NCBI GenBank assembly: GCA_938048505.1 | Contig: CALIUX010000296.1 | Span: forward strand, 1 to 5,699 | Source of the DNA: an uncultured Pseudomonadales bacterium | GTDB taxonomy: Bacteria; Pseudomonadota; Gammaproteobacteria; Pseudomonadales; Cellvibrionaceae | Reading direction: 5' to 3' | Length of the DNA stretch: 5,699 nt | Shown here: in pieces, positions 1 to 5,269 of the stretch | Position numbering within the stretch: the first letter of the stretch is position 1 | Layout of the letters: each line of letters begins with the position of its first letter | Notes under the pieces: model-generated | The model's input: only the letters and a program-made list of their open reading frames with translations | Databases searched by the model: none | Told to the model about the DNA's origin: nothing | Position numbers and translations under genes: made by a program

Positions 1-243
1 TCTGTAGGTTTGTTTTATTCAGGGGACCTTTTTAATATTGAGCGTATTATCACTCAAATTATTGGTATTTTTGTCGCATTTATCTGGGGCTTAGCAGCTT
101 CTTATGCTTTGTTTTGGTTGTTAAATCGCTTTAAGCCTGTACGTGTTTCGACTAAGTTTGAGCAAAGAGGGTTGGATATTAGTGAGCATAAAGAGATTGG
201 TTATAGTGATTTCATGACGGTTCATGTAAGGGCTGATAAATAA
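1..243 (+). CDS. amt: Ammonium channel Amt family, C-terminal part (5' end outside window)
   Basis: The open frame runs from the first base to TAA at 241-243, giving 80 visible residues. The 5' part lies outside the window, and the TTG at position 10 is an internal codon, not a start. Amt/Mep/Rh channels conduct ammonium or ammonia across the inner membrane. The visible part matches the end of the family. It begins with a short loop ending in SGDLFN, followed by a long hydrophobic stretch (about residues 15-40, ERIITQIIG to ALFWLL) that fits the last transmembrane helix. The cytoplasmic tail carries GLDISEH and, a few residues later, GYSD. GLDISEH followed by a conserved Tyr is the Amt tail signature; in many members that tail contacts a GlnK/PII protein. 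No PII gene is visible here, although glnK often sits beside amt. The tail ends about 10 residues after GYSD, so no extra domain is fused. The family call is firm; the exact subtype is not determinable. Confidence 0.93.
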   Translation, partial: SVGLFYSGDLFNIERIITQIIGIFVAFIWGLAASYALFWLLNRFKPVRVSTKFEQRGLDISEHKEIGYSDFMTVHVRADK

Positions 244-244
244 T

Positions 245-325
245 ATGAGCATATTAAGTTGGCACTTGAGTGTGAGTGTTCTTTATGTTGCCTTTAACCT
301 CGGAATGATTGCTTATGTCCAGTGA
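245..325 (+). CDS. Possible 26-residue hydrophobic small protein
   Basis: An ATG at 245 lies one base after the amt stop and opens a 26-codon frame ending at TGA 323-325. The peptide is mostly hydrophobic (it starts MSILSWHLSV and continues through VLYVAFNLGMIAY), long enough for one membrane span. A weak purine run AAGGG lies at 228-232, 12 bases upstream. Its end overlaps the probable start of the next gene (ATG 315) by 11 bases, which could allow coupled translation. The arrangement (amt, tiny membrane peptide, unknown protein) is suggestive, but an ORF this short can arise by chance and I recognise no family. An alternative is that this is simply the leader between amt and the downstream gene. 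Confidence 0.25.
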   Translation: MSILSWHLSVSVLYVAFNLGMIAYVQ

Positions 326-1016
326 TATGTTAGAGCACAATCAGCGTATTGTTTTTTCTGCATTAAAAAAGATGACTAATGATCGCGGCCTGATAGTTGA
401 CGGGTTTACTTATTGGTTTGCAACGCTATCTGATAAGCCAATTGATGTGAATGATTGTACAGGGAAATTTGTTGAGTATTTGGGGCTGGACGGAGCGCAA
501 AAAAAATCATTGATGGTAGGGTTACATGTTGCCGCCAATGAAACGGTAGGCAGTTTGCCTGCTGTGCCTGAGGCGTTGTTGATAAGAGCTAGATCTTCTG
601 TGCCCGACGGGGCTAATCAGGTGCTGAAGGCTTCATCAAGTAATGAAGTGAAAAAAACAGATCCCCCACATTGCGAGGTGACAACGGCTTACCTTAAAAC
701 AATGACTCAACTATTATTTAAGCATGATATAGAGTCTTTTTCTGATTTAAAGGGGATCTTAAGTAAAGAACCCCTTGAAGATGTCTCGGCGCCTCTTGAA
801 GAAGCTGTTAGGCAGTGGGCAGATAATGGCCTTGCAAATTTACGTATTCCCATTGACTCAACGGAAGAAGACTGCAAGTCGATTGCTCATAACTTATATC
901 TGTATATTAGTGAATTGGTTGGCCCAGTTGAAGCAGATGAGTTGGTTGATGCGACAATTCAAATTGTGAAAAAAATGGATTTTTCGTCTCGTTTTTCACC
1001 CAGTTTACTGCTTTAG
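315..1016 (+). CDS. Hypothetical cytoplasmic protein, 233 aa
   Basis: I do not recognise this protein. The preferred start is ATG 315, with GGAA at 302-305 nine bases upstream; ATG 327 and TTG 309 are alternatives. There is no signal peptide or membrane segment. The protein looks bipartite. An N-terminal part (about residues 1-90) includes DGFTYWFATL. A polar linker (about 93-118) is rich in Ser, Asn, Lys and Pro. A mostly helical C-terminal part (about 119-233) contains LYLYISELVGPVEADELVDA and ends in SRFSPSLLL. The VGPVEAD segment loosely recalls a small helical module with an (I/V)GP motif found at the C-terminus of some bacterial signalling proteins; that resemblance is from memory and weak. 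It lies 71 bases after amt in the same direction, so co-transcription is plausible. A function in nitrogen sensing would be a guess. Confidence 0.8.
   Translation: MSSDMLEHNQRIVFSALKKMTNDRGLIVDGFTYWFATLSDKPIDVNDCTGKFVEYLGLDGAQKKSLMVGLHVAANETVGSLPAVPEALLIRARSSVPDGANQVLKASSSNEVKKTDPPHCEVTTAYLKTMTQLLFKHDIESFSDLKGILSKEPLEDVSAPLEEAVRQWADNGLANLRIPIDSTEEDCKSIAHNLYLYISELVGPVEADELVDATIQIVKKMDFSSRFSPSLLL
750..776 (+). repeat. Imperfect hairpin inside the hypothetical gene
   Basis: AAGGGG at 750-755 pairs with CCCCTT at 771-776. After one A/A mismatch, TCTT (757-760) pairs with AAGA (766-769) around a 5-base loop. This makes 10 base pairs in 27 bases, inside a reading frame that continues uninterrupted. 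No T-run follows, so it is not an intrinsic terminator. It may be coincidental to the coding sequence. Confidence 0.35.
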
Positions 1017-1025
1017 GTATTGTTT

Positions 1026-1066
1026 ATTTTTGGGGTTGTTCGTTTATGCCAAAACAACCAAAAAAT
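1026..1066 (+). repeat. Inverted repeat just upstream of the secreted-protein start
   Basis: The left arm ends in GGTTGTT (1034-1040) and pairs perfectly with AACAACC (1053-1059). The stem then continues as TTTTT (1027-1031) against AAAAA (1060-1064), with two unpaired G at 1032-1033. The loop is 12 bases. The right arm ends one base before the Shine-Dalgarno site at 1067-1071. No T-run follows on the + strand, so it is a poor terminator for the preceding gene. Its position against the ribosome-binding site makes an effect on translation of the downstream gene more plausible. That role is inference; only the pairing is seen. Confidence 0.45.
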
Positions 1067-1071
1067 AGGAG
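1067..1071 (+). promoter_or_regulatory. Ribosome binding site AGGAG, deciding a TTG start
   Basis: AGGAG at 1067-1071 is the only strong Shine-Dalgarno sequence before the long secreted-protein frame. It abuts TTG 1072 (too close), is 6 bases from TTG 1078 (good) and 12 bases from TTG 1084, and is 21 bases from the first ATG at 1093 (too far). It therefore favours TTG 1078. Confidence 0.65.
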
Positions 1072-1077
1072 TTGATT

Positions 1078-3252
1078 TTGCTCTTGCGTATTATGCGTAG
1101 AAGAGGCTTAAATTTTTTTTCTGGTGGGATATTCTCCCTTGGGTTGCTGTTGTCTCAAGAAAGTGCGGGTTATCGAATGGAGATCGATAGCCTAGTCACC
1201 GTCAGTACTTTTAGCGCCCAAATTTTTACACCTGTTACATTTAACCAAACGTTTGATACGGTACCTGTTGTATTTGCTTTAACCACACAGCAAGGAGGGG
1301 ACCCCGCCATATTACGCATCAATAATGTCACGCGAACAGGGTTTGATATTGTAGTGGTTGAGCCAACAGGGAATGATGGCCGACATGTTCCGCAAAACAT
1401 TCACTATTTGGCTATAGAGCAGGGCATTCATTATTTGCCAACAGGTGTTGTGTTGGAGGTTGGTAAAGTGGGCACCTTATCGACACAGTTCAATTCAGAC
1501 TCGTTTGGCGGCATTCGCTCTTATGATAATGTACCGCTGAGCGCACCGTTTCCCTCTCCCCCAACAGTAATTACTCAGCTTCAAACGTTTTTTAACGAGC
1601 AGGGTAACCCGCCTTTTGATGTTGCTTTGCCGTGGTTGAGCACGGTTGTTAATAGCATTTCGACAAATAGTTTTGAAATGGCACTAGAGCGAAGTGATTC
1701 GGGTGCCGGGTCTGTCACGACATTTCAAGATGTAGCATACCTTGCTATTGAGCGTGGTGTGACGGGGCAATTTACCGCTCAAGGCGTCAATATTTCCTAC
1801 GAGGCCCTGACGACAGGTAATATTTTGAGTGGCTGGACGCAGCGTTATGATACGGTCAACTTTACTTACCCTGGTGGGCATACTAACCCTCGGGCGTTTG
1901 CTTCCAAATCGTCTCGTAACGATATTGACCCTAATCCAGCTAATTTGGATGAGCAGGATGGTGGTTGGCTAAGGCGCCGTAATTTAACGCCAACCAGTAT
2001 TGAGCTAACTGTTGATGAAGATCGTGATAATGACAATGAACGCTCCCATACGCTTTTAGAGTCAGCTTCTATTCTTGTTTTTGGTGCCACTGGAACTGGT
2101 ATTGATGGTGACTTTTCTATCACGATCGATGATATGAATGTTTCGGGTCATGTTTTTTATGATAACGGTGAATCATCGGGAATCGCGCACGATGGCATTG
2201 TGAATGGTTCAGAGAAGGGGGTTGGCGGGCTAGGCATTACCGCTACACGAAACAGTGATGGCGCCTTGGTTGCGTCAGCTGTGACAGAAGCGAATGGTGC
2301 CTATTCGTTAGATTTGCCGGTCTTTGTCGCGGGGGAGGTGATTGATTTGGTTGTGCAGACGCCGGCCTCTGCCTTATCGATAAGCGAGCAGCCTGGTTCT
2401 CCAGCATTGCCTAGTTTGGTTAATCCCGATAATCGAGATGATGCTTTACGGTTTACGCCTATTTTTGATCAAAACTATGCTGGCGTGAATTTTGGCGATG
2501 TCGAGCAAAATCTCTTTTCGCCTAACCATACTGGTGTGGTAACGCCAGGCCAAAATGTTGAATATCATCATACTTTTACGGCTCAAAGCCTAGGCGATGT
2601 CAGTTTTTCGGTTGTTCAGCAGCAAGTGGGCCCTGGTGTGTGGACTGGCACTCTTTATAGAGATGTGAATTGCGATGGCTCGCTCTCATCTGCAGAGCTA
2701 GCAAGCCCTATTATCAGTGCGATTTCTGTTCAGGCGAATGAAAATATTTGTGTGGCTGTGCGTATTGCGTCTACGAACGATGTGAGTCCTGCTTCAACAT
2801 TAACGATCGACCTGACTGCCAATTTCACATACAGCAATGAATCACCAGATGGTTTAACGTCTGCTCAGCAGGTTCAGGATGTTACACAGGTCATTACCCA
2901 GAGCTTAACGCTGGATAAGTCGGTTGAAAATATAACGCAAGCAAGCGGTGAGGAGGTTGCCAACCAAGCGGTGAGCGGCGATGTGTTGCGTTACAAAGTG
3001 CGCTATACGAACAATGGGAGTCAAGCGGTTGCGAATCTGAACATTTATGATTCCACACCAGCTTTTACTACCCTTAGTGGTCCAGTTAGCTGCGGAGGAG
3101 TATTGCCGCCTAGCCTTGTCTCATGCAGTGTTGTGCTGCCAACTGCTCCAGATAATGTTGTAGGCTATAGCGGCAATATCCATTGGAGTTTCACAGGGCC
3201 GTTAGCGGCATCAGCAACAGGTGAGATTGTTTTTGATGTGCAGGTTGAGTGA
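1078..3252 (+). CDS. Secreted multidomain adhesin-like protein: three H-type-lectin-like repeats, SdrD B-like module, DUF11
   Basis: This is a 724-residue exported protein read from TTG 1078 (chosen by Shine-Dalgarno spacing). Residues 1-31 form a signal peptide: an Arg-rich start (RIMRRR), the hydrophobic core FFSGGIFSLGLLL, and probable cleavage near SAG-YR. Three related blocks follow at about 43-125, 149-230 and 254-337. Each has an F/Y-D-T/N-V plus Pro-rich opening, and each closes on a hydrophobic strand (YLAIEQG, YLAIERG, SILVFG). The first contains DPAILRINNVTRTGFDI, typical of H-type lectin-like domains, which bind sugars in characterised members. Residues 355-473 (SGHVFYDNGE to VNFGDV) look like an SdrD B/Cna B-type beta module. 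A canonical EF-hand loop lies at 529-540 (DVNCDGSLSSAE), within a further beta domain. A DUF11-type domain (about 609-724, with LTLDKSV and YTNNGSQAVANL) ends the protein. No LPXTG motif, membrane anchor or sorting tail is seen. A role in surface or extracellular carbohydrate binding is inferred; no catalytic domain is visible. Confidence 0.87.
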   Translation: MLLRIMRRRGLNFFSGGIFSLGLLLSQESAGYRMEIDSLVTVSTFSAQIFTPVTFNQTFDTVPVVFALTTQQGGDPAILRINNVTRTGFDIVVVEPTGNDGRHVPQNIHYLAIEQGIHYLPTGVVLEVGKVGTLSTQFNSDSFGGIRSYDNVPLSAPFPSPPTVITQLQTFFNEQGNPPFDVALPWLSTVVNSISTNSFEMALERSDSGAGSVTTFQDVAYLAIERGVTGQFTAQGVNISYEALTTGNILSGWTQRYDTVNFTYPGGHTNPRAFASKSSRNDIDPNPANLDEQDGGWLRRRNLTPTSIELTVDEDRDNDNERSHTLLESASILVFGATGTGIDGDFSITIDDMNVSGHVFYDNGESSGIAHDGIVNGSEKGVGGLGITATRNSDGALVASAVTEANGAYSLDLPVFVAGEVIDLVVQTPASALSISEQPGSPALPSLVNPDNRDDALRFTPIFDQNYAGVNFGDVEQNLFSPNHTGVVTPGQNVEYHHTFTAQSLGDVSFSVVQQQVGPGVWTGTLYRDVNCDGSLSSAELASPIISAISVQANENICVAVRIASTNDVSPASTLTIDLTANFTYSNESPDGLTSAQQVQDVTQVITQSLTLDKSVENITQASGEEVANQAVSGDVLRYKVRYTNNGSQAVANLNIYDSTPAFTTLSGPVSCGGVLPPSLVSCSVVLPTAPDNVVGYSGNIHWSFTGPLAASATGEIVFDVQVE

Positions 3253-3262
3253 ATCCTATGTG

Positions 3263-3288
3263 GCGAGCTCTGGGCTTAGCGAGCTCTG
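3263..3288. repeat. 10-bp direct repeat containing GAGCTC around the infA stop
   Basis: GCGAGCTCTG occurs at 3263-3272 and again at 3279-3288, offset by 16 bases. The second copy encodes the last infA codons (on the minus strand) and the first lies just past its stop. Because GAGCTC is its own reverse complement (3265-3270 and 3281-3286), the pair could also fold as a 6-bp stem with a 10-base loop. The spot lies between two converging genes, where a terminator is expected, but no T-run follows on either strand, so terminator function is doubtful. Confidence 0.4.
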
Positions 3289-3494
3289 TAAGTAATGCGG
3301 CCTTTGCTCAAATCGTAGGGCGTCATTTCTACTTTTACTTTATCGCCCGTTAAAATGCGGATGTAGTTTTTACGCATTTTTCCAGAGATGTGTGCCGTTA
3401 CAACGTGGCCATTTTCAAGCTTGACGCGGAACATTGTATTCGGGAGTGTATCAACCACTTCACCTTCTAGTTCAAAATTATCTTCTTTTGCCAT
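3276..3494 (-). CDS. infA: Translation initiation factor IF-1
   Basis: IF-1 is a small OB-fold protein that binds the 30S subunit A site and assists IF-2 and IF-3 during initiation. The frame gives 72 residues, exactly the usual bacterial length, starting [19 protein letters not shown]. It includes the conserved [37 protein letters not shown] and the terminal [10 protein letters not shown]. The ATG at 3494 is chosen over an in-frame ATG 12 codons upstream because the protein then starts like the family, and because GAGGAAG (3502-3508) sits 7 bases before it. The sequence is close to that of Pseudomonas-type gammaproteobacteria. In many relatives infA lies near aat, ate (bpt), clpS or clpA; none of these is adjacent here. 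It converges on the secreted-protein gene with a 23-base gap, so it appears to be a single-gene unit. Confidence 0.98.
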   Translation of the reverse strand: MAKEDNFELEGEVVDTLPNTMFRVKLENGHVVTAHISGKMRKNYIRILTGDKVKVEMTPYDLSKGRITYRAR

Positions 3495-3887
3495 TCGGCG
3501 ACTTCCTCGTTGATTCAAAATGCAGTGCAAATGACTGCTTTGATTACCGTCCCGCCGCTGGCGGATTTATAGAGCGCGCAATTCTGCCTGAAGTTGCTTC
3601 AAGAGCCAAGGCTTAAGTCGCAAATTACACTAAAAGTTGGATGATTTGCTTGAGTATGCATGCTTTAGTCTTATTTTACAGTGTCGTGTTATATGATATG
3701 TCACTATGTGATTTGTTGAAGCGACTTAGTGCGAAAGACGGGTGGTCTGTTAGGCATAAATTATGTGTAGAAAACAGCCGGTAAAAGGATTTTCATGCCT
3801 AATTAGCAATAAGCCGTCTATACTTCTGGTTAATGCTTCAAAATTAGCGATACTGGACGCAATATTTACAATGTTTAAGGCACCCGA
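3495..3887. other. Divergent intergenic region between infA and the HD-GYP gene
   Basis: About 390 bases separate two genes read outward, so promoters for both should lie here. I see the infA ribosome-binding site (3502-3508), a GC-rich hairpin (3552-3564) and the ribosome-binding site TAAGG (3876-3880) for the HD-GYP gene. The -10-like hexamers on the + strand are TATGAT (3692-3697) and TATACT (3819-3824); neither has a good -35 at the proper distance, while TTTACA (3675-3680) resembles a -35. I would not fix a start site from these. A 42-codon ORF (3763-3891) is listed separately. There is no tRNA-like fold, no recognisable riboswitch, and no remnant of the ate or aat genes that often precede infA. 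Confidence 0.6.
3552..3564 (-). other. GC-rich hairpin in the infA leader region
   Basis: CCGCC (3552-3556) pairs with GGCGG (3560-3564) around a 3-base loop, about 58 bases upstream of the infA start. On the minus strand it would lie in the infA leader if transcription begins further upstream. No T-run follows in that direction; on the + strand it is followed by ATTTAT, but no + strand gene ends there. Its function is unknown; it could be a leader structure or chance. Confidence 0.3.
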
Positions 3888-3891
3888 ATGA
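3763..3891 (+). CDS. Possible 42-residue small protein overlapping the HD-GYP start
   Basis: ATG 3763 opens a 42-codon frame ending with TGA 3889-3891, which overlaps the next gene's ATG as ATGA, the classic layout for coupled translation. A weak TAGG (3751-3754) lies 8 bases upstream. The peptide begins MCRKQPVKGF, has a moderately hydrophobic middle (SILLVNASKLAILDAIFTMF) and ends KAPE. I recognise no family. An in-frame stop at 3757-3759 precedes it, so it is not the end of a longer gene. The HD-GYP gene has its own adequate ribosome-binding site inside this ORF, which weakens the case for coupling. It may be a chance ORF in leader sequence. Confidence 0.22.
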   Translation: MCRKQPVKGFSCLISNKPSILLVNASKLAILDAIFTMFKAPE

Positions 3892-5252
3892 GAGCAGAGT
3901 ACGATAACCGCGAGGAGCTGTTACGCTTTGGTGAACGCCTCGTTCAGTATGGCGAGATGAACTCGGTCAGCCTTACGTCAGATCTTTATCGCTTAGATGG
4001 TGTTGTATTGGCGCATAAAGGCGCAGCTTTTGATCGCGACCTGCTCGTTAAGCTTACCGAGATCGATAATCCGCCTAATTATATTCAATCTCTCCAATTG
4101 ATGGGCGCGCTGGATGCGGCTCAGGTCTTAAAGGATATGGAGCAATTGGTCATCACCGATAAAGCGTTGAGTGCTTTTGATGGTCTCTACGGTGATTGGA
4201 GCTTTGTAAAAGAATACATTGCGCGCATTGCGGATTTGCATGCATTTGTTCATTGCTTAACGTTACTTAAAGCACTGCTGCCACAAGTATACGAGCAAGC
4301 TTTATTTGTTGCATGGTTAGGTAGCATCTTAATGAGAAAGATGAAGCGTGCAGCGAATGACGCATTCAATATTTTCTTTCTCGGGCTAGCCCATGATGTG
4401 GGTTTGCTGTTCTTGCCAATCGCTCCCCCTGAGCATGTCTTGCTTGCCTCTGAGCGTCAGCGCCAGCAAAAGCACACAATGCTAGGCGCCTCGTTACTAA
4501 AGCACATTACGCCCCTTACAGATGATCTGATCGAGGCAGTGACGGAACATCACGAAAACCTAGATGGTACGGGTTATCCTGCGGGTAAAGTAGGGTCGAT
4601 GATTAGTCGCTTTGGGCAGTGTTTAGGCTTTTTAGATGCTGTCCATGCTATTTACCGCAAGCGCCTCAGTGCTGGTGAACGAGCGTTTAACGACCTGATC
4701 GCAATGATCAGAATGAATGGACATAGTCGATTTGGTATTTTGGGCAAACGGTTAATTGAGTGGTTACAAGTTTTACCTGAGCCTGATGGCCGTGCTGTGC
4801 CCAATGACTTAATGCCTGCTTTTATTCAATCTGTGCGAGAGAAAAATGATTTCATTGGTGCCTGTGTCGATGTGATATCAGACATCGCAAGTGGTGTGGG
4901 TTACCGTCATGGCGACAATCGCGTTTTTGCACTGCAAAATGCCATTATTCATATCAATATTGCTATTACACAATCTGGCATTATTAACGAAGCCTACATT
5001 CGATGGCTAGATCAGGTTGAAAGTGCTTCTCTTGAGCATGCATACCGCGAAGTAGAAGACGTTTTTTTGATGATGCAAGAAGTGATCTATCATATTTATC
5101 AGCTTAAGCATCAAATGGCGTTTTACCTGACGGAGTCCGTGGGTGAGGCGGTGGGCAACCATATTCAATCAGGCCTTGATCGGTTGGCAGATATCACGCT
5201 ACCTGAAATGCCGTCCAGCTTAGAGCATCTTTGGATCGCTAAAGTACGCTAA
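3888..5252 (+). CDS. HD-GYP domain protein with altered metal site (possible c-di-GMP phosphodiesterase)
   Basis: The protein has 454 residues, with ATG 3888 and TAAGG 7 bases upstream. There is no signal peptide or membrane span, so it is cytoplasmic. The N-terminal part (about 1-110) contains LYRLDGVVLAHKG, resembling the short 'DG-L-x-KG' region seen before many HD-GYP domains. The HD-GYP domain spans about 120-300. It keeps HD at 169-170, KHTMLGASLL with His196, HHENLDGTGYP at 221-231, and an Asp at 250 with the expected spacing. HD-GYP proteins hydrolyse c-di-GMP using two or three metals. Two usual residues are missing: the position 32 residues before HD, normally His, is Gln137, and HDxGK reads HDVGL, so the Lys is Leu173. 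The C-terminal 150 residues are helical and unrecognised. No receiver or PAS domain is present. Activity could be reduced or lost; a sensor or scaffold role is the alternative. The neighbouring GGDEF gene supports a place in c-di-GMP signalling. Confidence 0.88.
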   Translation: MRAEYDNREELLRFGERLVQYGEMNSVSLTSDLYRLDGVVLAHKGAAFDRDLLVKLTEIDNPPNYIQSLQLMGALDAAQVLKDMEQLVITDKALSAFDGLYGDWSFVKEYIARIADLHAFVHCLTLLKALLPQVYEQALFVAWLGSILMRKMKRAANDAFNIFFLGLAHDVGLLFLPIAPPEHVLLASERQRQQKHTMLGASLLKHITPLTDDLIEAVTEHHENLDGTGYPAGKVGSMISRFGQCLGFLDAVHAIYRKRLSAGERAFNDLIAMIRMNGHSRFGILGKRLIEWLQVLPEPDGRAVPNDLMPAFIQSVREKNDFIGACVDVISDIASGVGYRHGDNRVFALQNAIIHINIAITQSGIINEAYIRWLDQVESASLEHAYREVEDVFLMMQEVIYHIYQLKHQMAFYLTESVGEAVGNHIQSGLDRLADITLPEMPSSLEHLWIAKVR

Positions 5253-5269
5253 AAACTACACATTAAAAG

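Noticed and set aside
499..506. Run of eight A bases as a programmed frameshift site
   Set aside because: The reading frame continues normally through it and neither alternative frame leads to a meaningful product.
775..969. 64-codon + frame inside the hypothetical gene
   Set aside because: Out-of-frame shadow of the 315-1016 gene; its translation has no recognisable motif.
1020..1066. Intrinsic terminator after the hypothetical gene
   Set aside because: The inverted repeat is not followed by a T-run on the + strand and is flanked by A bases instead.
1170..2123. Three minus-strand frames (1170-1400, 1684-1881, 1866-2123) inside the secreted-protein gene
   Set aside because: They are shadows of a well-supported coding frame, with low-quality Ser/Arg/Thr-rich translations and no motifs.
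3536..3615. Possible tRNA next to infA, as in some enterobacteria
   Set aside because: No T-loop GTTC-A pattern, no acceptor stem pairing and no CCA end on either strand.
3434..3616. 60-codon + strand frame opposite infA
   Set aside because: Most of it is the antisense of infA and its leader; no family resemblance and no clear ribosome-binding site.
3614..3728. 8-bp inverted pair TAAGTCGC (3614-3621) and GCGACTTA (3721-3728)
   Set aside because: Arms of 8 bases about 100 bases apart are common by chance and nothing else marks them as a site.
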